Counted from the first letter of the stretch, positions 10,785 to 22,909 are shown. The stretch is 64,000 nt of DNA from Asterias amurensis (GCF_032118995.1 NC_092650.1:21886501-21950500), one strand, 5' to 3'. Made by a program: numbers and translations. The notes: a model not told the origin generated them from the letters alone.

Positions 10785-11500
10785 AGTGCAGATCACATCC
10801 AGAAATGGATCCAATTGTATCAATAAAACATTAATTCTGTAAATCTATACTCTTTAGTAAACAATCACAGTGCTAACTGTTGCTTCAGTAAATTCCATTA
10901 ATGATTGATGTAAAATTACAAATTCCTATGTTATGACAATCGAGGTTAAAATTTTGTAAATGGTTCTGCAGAACTCGTGCAGCATCAACTTGTAAGTCCA
11001 CTCAAGATGAATGGCCTATTTTTAATGTTTATGTATATCCACATTATGTTTTTCGAATGGACCATGCAATACTACATATAAAATAGTATCAAAAAATCAT
11101 TGAGGTCTTTAGAAATCTACACTTATTGTTGATATATCCAAATCATTTAATTTACTTCATACAATGGCTTTTGTGGAAATTGATTTAGTCAGAGAATAGA
11201 CTCTGAATTGTAGAATCTTTTAACTACAAAAGTACTTGCCTTCAGCTCGTACATTCACTAAACAATTAGTCATTTATACACTTTCTTATGTGCTGCTCAG
11301 AACTATAAGGTCGCTAATGGCTTTTTTTATATTTCTAATGATGTCCAGATCATTAGGTGAAAAATGCAAACAAATTTGAAAAAGTAGATAAAAATCAACA
11401 AATTAAAATTTTACTTTGAAATGATAGTTTCTATTTGCCAAACAATTTTGAAGAACACTATTGATCAATAAACCCCATTTACTAGAAGCTCAACAATACT
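10785..11500. other. AT-rich non-coding stretch
   Basis: No coding or RNA feature seen. The motif GAGAATAGACTC (11193) recurs inverted at about 21348, so part of this is dispersed repeat. Confidence 0.4.
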
Positions 11501-11503
11501 GGC

Positions 11504-11985
11504 TTAAATTGGTGATGTGGGTCTGTTTGAGGTCAAGTTGTGGGTGGAGAATCTTGGTGAGATGTCTGGCCTTGTTGTAGGTTGTTGAAACCCTGGGCGC
11601 CACGATGGGACGGAGGGGAACATCGGGATTGTGAACTTGGGTTGACCGAAGAAACAAGAGCAGGTGAATGCAGAGGTCTTTTGATGGCAGTACCTGGGTG
11701 AGCTGATGGCCTGAGACTGATGGAGAGATCGGAGCTTGTTGCTGATCTTGTATTCAATGGCCAAGATGGGTTTTTTTGGTAGGCGTCTGTAAGTGTCAGT
11801 CGACAGAATTTTAGTCACCTTGTGGTCATACTTAGTGGTAGATATGTCCACAGTGGTGTGTCGGCTGGCATGAAGTGGATGGATTGGTTTTTAGGTAGGG
11901 CTTAGATGGCAGCATTCTACTGCTTGCTTTTGAATGGTCTTGGTAGGTTGGTGTTCTTGAGGATTAGCAGGATCTGGATATGGAC
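11504..11985 (-). pseudogene. Penelope-like element RT fragment, locus A, - arm
   Basis: Translated on the - strand it gives the N-terminal part of a Penelope-like reverse transcriptase: KVTKILSTDTYRRLPKKPIL, then NKLRSLHQS and a frame-shifted stretch matching GQPK..IP..P.VP and RPDISPRF. The open frame is 115 codons, so RT catalytic motifs are missing. Nucleotide similarity to the + arm (12033-12607) is high and inverted. Its own upstream side (11880-11985) leads into telomere-like CCCTAA units when read on the - strand. Confidence 0.75.
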
Positions 11986-12035
11986 TTGAGTTAGGTTTAG
12001 GGTAGAGTTATGGTTGAGTTAAGGTTAGGGTTTGT
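11985..12035. repeat. Telomere-like repeat between Penelope arms, locus A
   Basis: Degenerate TTAGGG-type units (GTTAGGTTTAGGGTAGAGTT, then GTTAAGGTTAGGG) on the + strand between two head-to-head Penelope fragments. TTAGGG is the animal telomere unit; here the tract is short and decayed. Confidence 0.7.
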
Positions 12036-12640
12036 GGTCGAGTCCACATCTGACTTATAACCTCAAGGAGACGACGATTCTGTCGATCAACACTTACATA
12101 CATTTACCAAGAAACTCCATTCTGGCCATCGAACACAAGATCAGCAACAAGCTCCGGTCTCTCCATCAGTCTCGTCTCAAGCCATCAGCACACCCAGGCC
12201 ATTTTAAGACTTCTGCATCCCCCTGCCCTCGATTCTTTGGTCAACCCAAGATTTACAATCCCGATATTCCCCTCCATCCCATCGTGGCGCCCAGAGTTTC
12301 AACAATCTACAACAAGGCCAGATATCTCACAAAGATTTTTCACCCACTACTTGGCCTCAAACAATACCACATCACCTATTTAAGCCAGTTCATCAACATC
12401 ATAAATGACATTCACTTTGGTCAAACTGACATTCTTGAGAGTTTTGACAAAGTCTCTCTCTTCACCAACATACCTAAGAAAGAAACATTTCTCATCGTCA
12501 AATATTGCCTACAAGTTAATCCCTCCATGACAGACCCCAAAAGCCTCACTATTCAACAAGTCATCTATTGTCTCATTACCTGCATATTTTCATCAAGCTT
12601 CTGCTGATTGAGGGACTAGTTTCTAGAAGGCTTCATTATG
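12036..12640 (+). pseudogene. Penelope-like element RT fragment, locus A, + arm
   Basis: The longest Penelope piece here (191 codons open). Recognisable segments in order: AIEHKISNKLRSLHQSR, RFFGQPKIYNPDIPLHPIVA (the family's PK.H.P..PLRPIV segment), STIYNKARYLTKI, then ESFDKVSLFTNIPKKE, which is RT motif A (SFDVVSLFTNIP in intact members, so the second aspartate-side position is altered). It stops before the YADD box and the GIY-YIG endonuclease. It is a dead, truncated copy, inverted relative to 11504-11985. Confidence 0.82.
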
Positions 12641-13819
12641 GTCTTCCTTGCACACACTTAAATACCTCAAGGATTTCTGATACTATTTTATCGGTAGTAA
12701 TTGCATTGTTTGTTCTAAAAACATGATATGAGTTATTTGTAACCTATACAAATAGGGCATTCACCTTGAAAGGACTTTTCACATGACTCAGGAAAGTACT
12801 GAGTAAACAGTGTTAATACGCATTGGTGTAAGGGTTAAACCAAAATTATCAATCTTTATCTTGGATGCAAATTTATCATCTTTTAAAATAGGAATGGTAG
12901 AATTTACATGGATCATTACTTAATTTTACCAAAGCAACAGCTGTCACTGCAGTGCTCAAAACTATAATACAGTCTTTATTGCAATTTGTATGGGTCTCAT
13001 AAAAATGCTTTGCATATTGTTTAGCTCCTGGTAATTGTATATGAAATAAATTAAATAAATTTGATTTCTCAATAATAAGTGTAGATTCTGAAGATTACCC
13101 ATGATGCATGCATATTTTCAGTAATTTTACGAACGGCCACAAATCCCTGGCAGCCAAAAATGCATGTTTGGAGAAACCATTTTTAAAGTTAAGAAGTTAA
13201 TTTTGAAACTACTGGCTGGTACATGGAGACTATTCACGGTTACATTTTTTGAAATTTTACACTGACGGCTATTTGGTCCTGTTACCGTTTAACGTTATTA
13301 TACAAAAGTAACTTTTATCATCTTGTTGTTGATTTGTTGAGGAACATTACATAATAAATTGGTATGAACAAAACTTGTCTAAGATCACAGATTTACATCA
13401 AACTTACTAGGTCTATTGATGATTGACACTGACAGTAGAAAACGTCCCTTTGAATGTTTCTGTCTGAAATGTCATATTTTATGAGAAGTTTATGAAACTA
13501 ATTTCCCGTTTTGAGTTCGTTGCACAGTGAGCGAAAATGTGTTATAAATGTTCACTATTTTCTCGTGACCCAGGTGGCTGTTCGTTCAGTCTTAAACCGA
13601 TTCAGGTTTGTTTATGTACATTGTAAATGGTGGATTATATAAAGTGCTTACACTGTCAGGAGTGCCAGCAACTGTTTTATTAGTAAAAGCCATTAATGTA
13701 ATGTTGCTTTAAACATAACTTTTACATATTGTATTTGTGTAGTGTGATGAATTGGTTATAAGGCTAATTATTAAGTTGTTTGCTTGTGAGACAGCCGTGT
13801 ATTGGGCCATGGTCCCTCT
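12641..13819. other. Gene-free AT-rich stretch
   Basis: No coding exon or RNA gene recognised. A short motif (TCTCAATAATAAGTGTA at about 13067) recurs at 21403, suggesting old dispersed repeat. Confidence 0.4.
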
Positions 13820-14197
13820 TAAGCTTGGGCGATATCACGATATTATCGAATATCGCGATATTAATATGGAAACGATTTCGATATCGGATGGATTTGGTTT
13901 TAATCGAAATATCGATATAATCGCGATAATCGCGATATATCGATATTTCGATATTTCGATTAAATACCGCGATGTATTTCCTAGCTGAGACATCTTGCAC
14001 CCCATAGGTTTGGGGTCAAACCAGAAGATGAGATCATTAGAACACCTCTCCTATGCTATGACTGTCTCTTCTACAACTTTCACTTGGAGTTTGAAGACTG
14101 ATGATGTCAAATTTCATTAATCGCGATTACATCGAATATCGCGATATATTGTCGGCGATATATCGTGAATAAAATAAATCGATATCGCCCAAGCTTA
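13820..14197. mobile_element. hAT-like MITE, copy 1 (GATATCGC-rich)
   Basis: Inverted termini TAAGCTTGGGCGATATC are flanked by the perfect 8-bp duplication GTCCCTCT (13812-13819 and 14198-14205). The interior has long runs of CGATAT/ATCGCG palindromes on both sides of a unique centre that contains CATCTTGCACC and CAACTTTCACTTGGAG. The 8-bp duplication fits the hAT superfamily. A second copy in opposite orientation is at 60912-61271. The 78-codon frames here are products of the palindromic sequence, not genes. Confidence 0.9.
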
Positions 14198-14255
14198 GTC
14201 CCTCTGTAATTTTCCTGAAATATAAAGAGAGTTTTATCAAAGGGTGTACATGTAT

Positions 14256-14524
14256 AGAGGCACTGGACAATATTGGTAATTTTTACCATAAGAAGACCTA
14301 CTTGGTAATCAGCAATAGAGAGCTGTTGATAGTGTGAAACATTGTGAGCAACGGCTTCCCCTGAAGTAACATACATTTTGTTTAGAAAGAGGTGATTTCT
14401 AATTCAAACAATAAAATACTTCAGCTTATTAGATCTGAAAGCACACACATGTATGCAACAAGGGTGTTTCAATGACCAATTGAGTCCAAATTTTCACAGG
14501 TTTGAAACATGTCAAGTACCTTTA
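14256..14524. mobile_element. MITE family A (AGGCACTGGACA), decayed copy
   Basis: Left end AGGCACTGGACAATATTGG, interior with GAAAGCACACACATG and CAAGGGTGTTT, right end decayed (AAGTACCTTTAA). Same family as 15254-15818 and about ten further copies. Confidence 0.7.
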
Positions 14525-15185
14525 AATGCTTTATACAGTGTGTATGATTCTTTGAGTTTATTTTGAGTAGGAGTCTTAATGTACTTTATAAAACAGTATT
14601 CACATCTCTGGCAAAAATGATAGCATTCTTTATAGTTCAATGTCTGATCATCTTGCAATATTTGCAGTACTATGAAGGGAATATTTAACATTTATTCAAT
14701 TAGCAGTTAGCACATTCTGTTTCAACTTTGATCTTGCCCCATTGCGTCTCTATTGCTGTTCGCTATTTTAATTTCAGTTTAAGTTTTACATTGTTTAAAT
14801 TTTATTTTATCTATCATATAGTGTCTTTGCAGAAAACAAATCACATACGTTTTATGAAGTGTGCCTACTCCTGTTTAAGCCTGGGCGACTTATGTGACTA
14901 GGGTCGACCCTATTTATTGCTTAGACGAGTCAGGACAATCGCTATTCAACTATTATGCTGCCTTGAACATCAGTGACACAATCTATCAATCCTTATACCA
15001 GGAATTTTAGTATGTTGCGCCTGCGGCAAACAAATGCTGCATTGCATCTTGGTAATTAAAAATTACTCGCAACTACATGTAGTTCAAATTCACAACTGTT
15101 TGTGGTGCGACTAGTCAAGTAGTAAATGTCACTAGTCGCCCAGTTACCTATGTTAATATGTTGCCTTTTTTAAAGTTTAATTTCT
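14525..15185. other. Gene-free stretch
   Basis: No feature recognised. A short inverted pair around 14880-15150 (GCGACTTATGTGACTAG and its complement ACTAGTCGCCCAG) suggests a small fold-back repeat. Confidence 0.35.
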
Positions 15186-15257
15186 ACATTATATTACCAT
15201 TTAAAATCTTTTATTAAAGGCACATTATATTACCATTTAAAATCTTTTATTAAAGGC
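15186..15257. repeat. 36-bp tandem duplication next to a MITE
   Basis: ACATTATATTACC...TTATTAAAGGC is present twice with a 36-bp period (starts at 15186 and 15222), ending at the TTAA target of the MITE at 15254. It could be a slippage product that included the insertion site. Confidence 0.7.
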
Positions 15258-15818
15258 ACTGGACATTACTGGTAATTACTCAAAGTAGTTGTTGGCACAA
15301 AAACCTACTTGGTAAACTTACTTGAAAATGAAGAAAATTTTGCCTGAGTCTTGTTTTTGTCATCTGTTCTTCTTCTAAAAAAACTCAAAAAGGAAGAATT
15401 GTTTTGCATGAGTTTGGCAGGTTCTCAGCTAAACCTGAACTCCCTCCTATTTTGTTTTGTCACTTTTTTCAAAATATAATAAGTGATATCAACTTTAGAG
15501 ACTCAATTTTGACAGCACATTATTTACCTTGAAAATAGTCATTTCACCTACATGTAGCGTGGGGGTATGTTCTATTATTCTCAATGAATTGTTGTTGACT
15601 TTTCAGGAAAAGTATAATTGGCTTTTCCTGAAATTCATGTTCTGTTACCTCTTTTGTGCTCTCCCTCTCTGTCAGAGATGGTAGTCTTTTTGCAGGAAAA
15701 ATCATCATCTTAACTATCAGCACAAACACAATATATTTGTACCCAATGGAGATACTGGCCGTGGGATACACCAAGTGAGATACTGGTCTTTGACAAATAC
15801 CAAACGTGTTCAGTGCCT
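15254..15818. mobile_element. MITE family A, long copy
   Basis: Left end AGGCACTGGACATTACTGG after TTAA (15250-15253), right end GTTCAGTGCCT before TTAA (15819-15822). Its 565 bp exceed the usual 240-390 bp of the family. Confidence 0.75.
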
Positions 15819-15822
15819 TTAA

Positions 15823-16800
15823 GTAAAAACAGGGGGAAAATAGAGAAACCTAAAACAACATGTCATTTCTCTCAGTGGCCCTTAAACCATCAATCACATG
15901 AAATGCCTTCTACAAATTGTATTTCTTATGAGTTGGAACCGATATCACACAACACAAAAATGTCTGTTTGAAAGTTTGTTTTTCATTGATACTTGAGCCG
16001 TCACTCAAATCATACTAATTTAATTTGTTGTCATGATTAGTAATAAATAAATAAAAAATTATGCAAGTCGCCAGACACACGAGGCCTGAAGGCCACTTCA
16101 AGGTGTGAGCTACAATTTTCTTTTTCAGTGGTCGTCACCACCTACCCCTAGGGCTGAAACAGGGTTAACCCCTTTTAAACTCCATACGGATGTAGGCTTG
16201 GGTATCATCAGTCTGAAACCTGGCCGGTAGGGCAGAAAGCACTACGTCCCCAATTTTACGTAGCAATAAAGACATTTGTAAAGTGCATAATAATGCGAAA
16301 AGCCTAGCTCTATGTGCAAAGCTAGAACAATAAAGTGTAGGTCTGATTCTTCTACATGTATATTAGATACCAATCTGCTTCCAAACAAGAAGTATAAGTA
16401 ATTCAAAGTATACATTATTCCCATTTTTGCTTGTGATTTATGTATCTATGTAACTTTAAATGAATGTGTCATACAATGTAGTTACAATTCAGCTGTAATG
16501 TTGTGAAAACTTAACCTCTAATCTATTGATTCATCTATTCTTTCTTTCTTTCTTTCTTTGAACCTGTTGATCAATGGAGCCGAACAGCAAGCTACAGCGC
16601 TTTTCTCGAAATAGATAATAGTTTGAAACTGACATTGGCTTAACTGGAAGTAAAGGTCAAATGGGGTCACACTCTGTGTAGCTTTTCTTTAAAAGTATGT
16701 AAAGCCCATGCAATGATTTATAGATTGTACAAATCCATTGTTTGGTTTATGTGTTATTTTTATTTTATTTTTTTTTACTTTTATTTATTGTATTGCAGTA
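15823..16800. other. Gene-free stretch
   Basis: Contains a (TTTC)n microsatellite at about 16541-16559. No exon, RNA gene or intact mobile element recognised. Confidence 0.4.
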
Positions 16801-17740
16801 CATAATGTAGGCTTTAAATTGACCAAGACATGGGGACAAAAAATCACCCAAAATATTCAACATGGTGTTGGAAGAAGTTTTCAAGGATTTCAAGGACACT
16901 TTACTGGATGAGAAGGAAGGGGTACATTATCGATGGAGAAATGTTATTAGACCTATGCTTTGCAGATGATGTGGCTCTATCACCTCTTCTGCTAATGACT
17001 TAGAAGTGCAAATAAATGAAGTAAACAGCAAAAATAAAGACAATGATTTGAAGATGCACAAGGAAAAGTTCATGACCAACTTCAATACAGATGACTCAAT
17101 AATGGTGAAGGACCAAGAGATCACCAGGGTCAATGAATATAAATACTGTACCAAACAGTAAAACTGAACGACGTCACAAAAGATGAAGCATCAATCAGGT
17201 TTAAGACAGGATGGAGCTCGATCCTTTTGGACGACACAGAGGAATATTTTGTGATAGGAACATACCTACATGGTATATGGTATTGAGGAGAAAAATAATA
17301 GGATCAGTGTGGGCTATCAACAATAACTTATGGAGCAGAAACATGGACAGACAACAACAAAACTGATAGAACATAAACTCTGCACACCAACAAAAGCAAT
17401 GGAGAGACGAGTGCTACATTTCTTAATATTGGAGACAGGATAAATGCACAGAAACAAGAGAGAACAGAGGAAAATATGAAAAAACCTATATGGAGATAGG
17501 ATGGACACTTTACCCTGACAATAATTACATGGACAACAAGAATCATGGATTGGCAACCAAGGACAGGGAAAGGGAAAAGAGGTACAAGTAGACAGAGAAG
17601 AAGATCATCACGGAGAGATGACATCATGCAGGAGCAACATGAACCAGAACTGCAAGTAATAGAAATTAATGGCATTTACAAGAGGAGGGACATATCCTAC
17701 ACTGGAGGCGTACACAGCCTAAGTGATGATCTTTAAAAGT
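16801..17740 (+). pseudogene. Degraded LINE reverse transcriptase, 3' part
   Basis: Conceptual translation across several frames gives, in order, LDLCFADDVAL (RT box with the FADD catalytic core, 16948-16980), KEKFMTNFNTDD followed by VKDQEITRVNEYKY (17060-17150), MERRVLHF (17400), and the C-terminal RTRIMDWQPRTGKGKRG-type stretch with an R-rich tail and RRDD (17535-17625). This is the usual order in endonuclease-type non-LTR elements. Stops and frameshifts throughout show it is dead. Confidence 0.75.
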
Positions 17741-17984
17741 ACATTATGTGACGTCACTTACGACGTAACTGAATAATTTTCTTCTCTGAATATCTAACTA
17801 AATGTGAAATTTATGTTGGAATCGATAAAATGGAACTGGAACTGAACGACTGTTTTCGGGTGCCCATACACCTAGTTAACTGCTACGGGCTTACAGTGGA
17901 CCAAATTGTTCTGGATGGTGGACTCCAAGAATGGATAATGGGATGAAGACCTGTGTGGATAATGCCAAATGCGTGCGCGCTTCA

Positions 17985-18440
17985 AGTGTACAGTGTGGGC
18001 GAGGGTGCTATCTGCATTTCATGGAAGATGATGGTATTGTTCTCCTTTATTTCCATGGTCAATTTGATGAGTGCATGCTGGTTGTTCAGGTGTTGGAGGA
18101 ACTGATGATCAAGTGTTGTCTTGACAACTGACATGAATGTTGAACTTGTGTTGGTGATATGGTGCTGTGTGAGGCCAATTGGGTGGAGGATCTTGGTGAG
18201 ATGTCTGGCCATGTTGTAGGTTGGTGAACCCATGGACACCACTATGTCGTGGAGGGGAGCATCGAGATTGTGTATCTTGGGTTGTCTGAGGAAACGAGGG
18301 CAGGGGATTCAGAGAGCTCGAGAATGCAAATTAAAATTACGCTCAATTGGTGTGCTAATGGCTTGAAACAAATGGAGCTGCTATGTGATCTTGCATTCAA
18401 TATCCGGAATGGGGTTTCTTGTAGGTGTCTGTCCCTAACA
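17985..18440 (-). pseudogene. Penelope-like element RT fragment, locus B, - arm
   Basis: The - strand reads GSPTYNMARHLTKILHPIGL followed by TQHHITNTSS, the Penelope RT segment N-terminal to motif A, with further homology upstream to 18440 (RFLRQPKIHN-like and ACRY/TTLT remnants, broken). Its 5' side abuts telomere-like repeats. Confidence 0.75.
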
Positions 18441-18530
18441 CAACTCTAACCCTCATCCAAACCCTCATCCTAACCCTAACCCTAGTTCTACCCGGGAGTT
18501 CTATCACCCTAACCCTTAATGTAACCCTAA
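18437..18530. repeat. Telomere-like repeat between Penelope arms, locus B
   Basis: CCCTAA-type units on the + strand: CTAACCCTAACCCTAGTTC (about 18470), ACCCTAACCCTTAATGTAAC (about 18506), mixed with CCTCATCC variants. It lies between two head-to-head Penelope fragments. Confidence 0.8.
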
Positions 18531-18535
18531 CCCCT

Positions 18536-18690
18536 CACTCATGACCACACTTACCGACACAAACGACTATAGGCCTATAACCGACCCTGACAGCTTCACT
18601 TAGACACCAACTGACACTTACAGACACCTACCAAAGAAATCCCATTCCAGATATTAAATGAAAGATCACACACCAGTTCCGGTCTCAAGC
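18536..18690 (+). pseudogene. Penelope-like element RT fragment, locus B, + arm
   Basis: A short stretch (ACTGACACTTACAGACACCT, then CCAGATATTAAATGAAAGATC) matching the start of the RT fragment in locus A. It breaks off at about 18690. Confidence 0.6.
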
Positions 18691-18952
18691 CTAGTGTTCG
18701 GTGCAGCGCGATGTGGCAGCTTTTGCTATTGCTCTCCTGCAAATGTCTCTGTCTTCTCTGTTTCCGTACTACATTGGTTGTCTGCATATGTGCATGTCGT
18801 TTTCAAGGTATTTGAAGTTAGATGCGCCTGGAGGTTTTGCCTTTTCTTGTGTGGACAGGCGGGTCATTGATGTTGCAAGGTTGTAAGCGATCACCGTTTC
18901 TTCAACAACAAAACTGGGTACAGATGCTGATTGCTGATACCAAGATCAAGAG

Positions 18953-19592
18953 AGCATACTACTCTGACAAATTCTGCAGTGCCAATCCCAAGGACATTGT
19001 GCATCCTCTGACAAATTCTGCAGTGCCAATCCCAAGGACATTGTGCATACTACTCTGACAAATTCTGCAGTGCCAATCCCAAGGACATTGTGCATACTAC
19101 TCTGACAAATTCTGCAGTGCCAATCCCAAGGACATTGTGCATACTACTCTGACAAATTCTGCAGTGCCAATCCCAAGGACATTGTGCATACTACTCTGAC
19201 AAATTCTCAAGTGCCAATTCAAAGGACATTGTGCTTACGCAAACCCTCCAGTGCCAATCCAAAGGACACTGTGTGCACACTGCTCTGACAAATTCTCCAG
19301 TGCCAATCCCAAGGACTTTGTGCACACTACTCTGACAAATTCTGCAGTGCCAATCCCAAGGACATTGTGCATACTACTCTGACAAACTCTCCAGTGCCAA
19401 TCCCAAGGACATTGTGCTTACGCAAACCCTCCAGTGCCAATCCCAAGGACTCTGTGTGCACACTGCTTTGACAAATTCTCTGGTGCCAATCCCAAGGACT
19501 TTGTGCACACTACTTTGACAATGTCTGCAGTGCCAATCCTAAGGACATTGTGCTTATGCAAATTCTCCAGTGCCAATCCCAAGGAAAACTGT
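18953..19592. repeat. 47-bp minisatellite (about 13 units)
   Basis: Consensus CTCTGACAAATTCTGCAGTG...CCCAAGGACATTGTGCATACTA. Starts at 19053, 19100 and 19147 fix the period at 47 bp. The first units are nearly identical; later ones (from 19200) diverge, with ACGCAAACCCTCCAGTG variants. The period is not a multiple of 3, so small frames inside are fortuitous. Confidence 0.92.
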
Positions 19593-20120
19593 AAACTACA
19601 AAATATGGTCTGTTGACTAACTGTTGAATAACTCGCTGGAGATATTCTACTGTGAAAGCTGGAGATATTCTACTTTGAAAACTCATTCCCAGCAGACAAA
19701 GATGCCCATCAAAGACGACCTTTTTTGACCAATTGATGGAGGATACTGGATGCAGGTTCGAAAATCAACAGAGAAAGATGTAAGAAACATGTCAAAGAAA
19801 GCCGAGCACGCCCGACCTGATGAAGATGATGAATATCTGTGCCAACTGTAAAGCTAATGTCATGGAATAATAGTTAAATGTTATAATTAGCTTAAACTAA
19901 TTAGTTAATTTTCTTAATATTGACATTACTTATAATAAGCCTACAAGGTAATTGCATATCAAAACACGTGATGCATATAAATACATGTATGTTATTAATC
20001 TTGTCTGAAGTATGATCCCATGTGACCTTTACTTCTGGCCAAAACCTGGGAGTTCAAATTTCAGAATTCAAAAGTTCATATCTCATGAACCAAACTAAAT
20101 TCATCTTTGGGGGACGTTAA
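19593..20120. other. Gene-free stretch after the minisatellite
   Basis: A short duplicated motif (GCTGGAGATATTCTACT, 19634 and 19659) is present. No gene seen. Confidence 0.4.
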
Positions 20121-20124
20121 ATCA

Positions 20125-20200
20125 ATCGAGATAGGTATTGTGAAATGCGCGCTATAAAAGTTTTATTATTCATTTTATTTATTTATTATTACAAAAATCT
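20125..20200 (+). repeat. SINE 3' tail
   Basis: ATTGTGAAATGCGCGCTATA followed by an AT-rich TTTATTATT tail matches the 3' ends of the SINEs at 22313 and 30640. Confidence 0.55.
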
Positions 20201-20767
20201 GGAGAGCCATAAAAGTCCCAAATGGAAGCACCATATATGTTTTATTGAATAGGTTCACTGCGCTCCTTTTCTATTTCCTCTTCTACTTCCCCTTCTCTCT
20301 TTTCAAGGAACACCAGTTTAGTTTTAGCTTTTGTGTAGTGTATATATTAGGAGGCGCCTGGACCCCGGAATGGTCGACACTTCATTGATGTCAGTTGGAG
20401 TATACACACAGATCTCCTGCTGGCGGGAAAGGCGTATCCCCACACTGCGGTATGGGTACTGGCCTGGTGTTCTACATTACTCTTTCTGTTGTGTTCCTCA
20501 ACCCTCTTACATGTATCTAGGTTATATTTTGTCCAGACTATTCCAACAAAGAGTGCCATATACGTGTAGGACAGTACCATTTGTGGACTTGTATAAAGAT
20601 TTTTTAGTAGTACTGCTGGTTTAGTGGGAATGATGTTTGAGGTTAGTGTGTTAAAACAAGGTTGAAACAGACAGGTAAAACATTATCCTTACACTTTTTT
20701 GTAAATTAAGATAAATGTCAGTAGATTTGAACATTTTTAAGTTTCCAATGAGGCCCACAGTGTTTCA

Positions 20768-20984
20768 AGCAATTAGACACTTTAGGACGAGAAACAAAAC
20801 TTCACAGATTTACAAATAACTTACAGGGTGTACAGGAGGTAATGGTGAAAGACTCCTCTTGAAATATTCCATAAAATGCTTTACTTTTTGAGAAAACATT
20901 AAAACAATTTAAGTTCTGGTACACGAAGTGTGCTGGGCCTTGGACAACTGTTTAAATACTGTCTACCGAAAGTGTCCAATTGCT
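20768..20984. mobile_element. MITE with AGCAATTAGACAC termini
   Basis: Left end AGCAATTAGACACTTT, right end AAAGTGTCCAATTGCT followed by TTAA (20985-20988). The right side (GTCTACCGAAAGTGTCCAAT) is close to the TTAA MITE at 42275-42640, so they are probably one family. Confidence 0.65.
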
Positions 20985-21429
20985 TTAAAATAGCCAGTTT
21001 TAGAGATAACTGGAACTGTATGTTTCATGAAAGTTAGTAGATTGTTACATTCAGGGGTATATGGACTACTACCCCAAATAAAACTGAGGAACTATGGTAA
21101 AATAAAAGAGTTGTACTGGTTAGTAATAATATGCCTTTTGGAAGAAAATACTTTTTAATGTTCATTATACAAATAGCTGTTACATGTGTATTGTCAATAC
21201 GTCTCTTCTGCGTTAAATTCAATATAGATTCCCAAAAATTTAGTACCGTTTCTCTGAGCTAAAGGAGAATGGACGAGAATGTGTAGTTTCACGAATAATC
21301 TATGAGCTGAAGGGGAGTAGATTGCGGTAACAAATTTACATTAGGAAGAGTCTATTCTCTGACTTAAACTTTTGTCACTGATTATGTTTCAGTTAAATGG
21401 TTTTCTCAATAATAAGTGTACATTCATAA

Positions 21430-21866
21430 GATTACTGATATGCAAACATATTCATATGCTAATCTACTGGTCAGCATTCTTGGTGTACGATCTTCTAAGA
21501 GAACAACATGCGGACCAAGAGAGGCCATCAGCAAAGCCCGATTCTACAGAGTCTGTAGCACATTCAATACATGTTCCATCTCTTTCAACTCGGGAGAACT
21601 GGCATCTTCATCAAAAGACAGCCATCATCTCACGTTATCGTTGATTACTGATATGCAGACATATTCATATGCTAATCTACTGGTCAGCATTCATTTGGTG
21701 TACAATCTTCTAAGAGAACAACATGCGAACCAAGAGAGGCCATCAGCGAAGCTCGATACTGCGGAATCTGTATCACATTCAAATACATATTCGGTCTCTT
21801 TCAACTCAGGAGAACTGGCATCTTCATCAAAAGACAGCCATCATCTCACATTATCATTACCATTGT
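21430..21866 (+). repeat. Tandem duplication of a 215-bp unit
   Basis: Units at about 21430-21644 and 21645-21866 share ACTGATATGCA.ACATATTC, CTAAGAGAACAACATGCG, AGAGAGGCCATCAGC and TTCATCAAAAGACAGCCATC with scattered substitutions. Both units are mostly open (150 codons across the pair), but the frame shifts between them (ILGVRSSKRTTC in unit 1, IHLVYNLLREQH in unit 2), so conservation as protein is doubtful. I do not recognise the sequence. Confidence 0.75.
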
Positions 21867-21981
21867 GATTCTAAAGTAAATTCATCTTGCTATTGATTAG
21901 ATTGTCTATCATAGCTTTTACAGATTATGTCTTTATAGTATAGTGTGACGACTTTTTCAATATTTCCGGCCTAATTGTTAA

Positions 21982-22219
21982 AGGCACTGGACACATTTGG
22001 TAATTGTCAAAGGCCAGTATTCTCACTTGGTGTATCCCAAAATGCTTAAAATAACAATCAGTGAAACTTTGGGCTCAATTGGTCATCAAAGATAGATAAG
22101 AAAATAATGGAGCCATTCCCCACAATTTGTTCACTATCAACAGCTATCCATTGCTCATTAACAAGTCAGTTTTTATGCTAACAATTGTTTTAAGTAATTA
22201 CCAATAGTGTCCAGTGCCT
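21982..22219. mobile_element. MITE family A
   Basis: TTAA at 21978-21981, left end AGGCACTGGACACATTTGG, right end AGTGTCCAGTGCCT, then TTAT instead of TTAA. Short internal-deletion type. Confidence 0.8.
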
Positions 22220-22312
22220 TTATTAAAGGTTCTTGTTTGTAGTTCTGTTTATTGCAACAGTTTAAACTCTTTTTGTCAATATATATAGTTTATTTCGTTT
22301 AAAATTAAAAAA

Positions 22313-22592
22313 GCTTGTCGTGGTAAGAGCATCGAATTCAAGTTCTGGTGGTTAATCATCGGAATGTGGGTTCGAATCTTATCATGGCACTTGTGTTCAC
22401 ACAGGGGTATAAATGGTCACCTGTGTGAGGGTAGGGGTTGAAAAGCGACTTGCACCATACTGCAGCTCAGAGCTGTATACTCAGAGCTGAGAAGGAATGT
22501 TATTGGCCCAATGACGAGGCCACAAATGTGAATCACATTGATATGGTTATTGTAAAATGCGTTAAACACTATAGTACTAGTTATTATTAAAG
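22313..22592 (+). repeat. tRNA-derived SINE, fullest copy
   Basis: A tRNA-like head with an A-box-like TGGTAAGAGCATC (22320) and a perfect B box GGTTCGAATC (22369), a unique middle (CACAGGGGTATAAATGGTCA), and a 3' tail ending ATTGTAAAATGCG...TAGTTATTATTA. It lacks an acceptor stem, so it is not a functional tRNA. Confidence 0.8.
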
Positions 22593-22672
22593 GAACAGAC
22601 TGAGCAAACTTGTACTGGCTATTACAAAATATAGATTGATTTGAGAACATTTTTTAGGCCTGATGAATTGTA

Positions 22673-22905
22673 AGGCACTGGATACGTTTGGTAATTGTGA
22701 AAGACTAGTATTCTCACTTGGTGTATCCCAAAATATGCATAACATTACAAACAGTGAAAATTTGGGCTCAATGGGTCATCAAAAGTGCAAGAAAATAACG
22801 GAGCAATTTCTCTGAATGTTTTTTTGTTTTTACTATCAACAGGGATAAAGGTCAGTTTTTATGGTACCAATTATTTGGATTATTTACCAATTATGTCCAG
22901 TGCCT
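22673..22905. mobile_element. MITE family A
   Basis: Left end AGGCACTGGATACGTTTGG, right end TTATGTCCAGTGCCT followed by TTAA (22906-22909). It lies 80 bp after the SINE. Confidence 0.8.
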
Positions 22906-22909
22906 TTAA

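Noticed and set aside
13752..14000. Overlapping 78-codon frames on both strands
   Set aside because: They come from the palindromic CGATAT-rich arm of the hAT-like MITE.
22313..22395. tRNA gene
   Set aside because: A and B boxes are present, but there is no acceptor stem or complete cloverleaf, and a SINE body and tail follow. The same head recurs at 23935.
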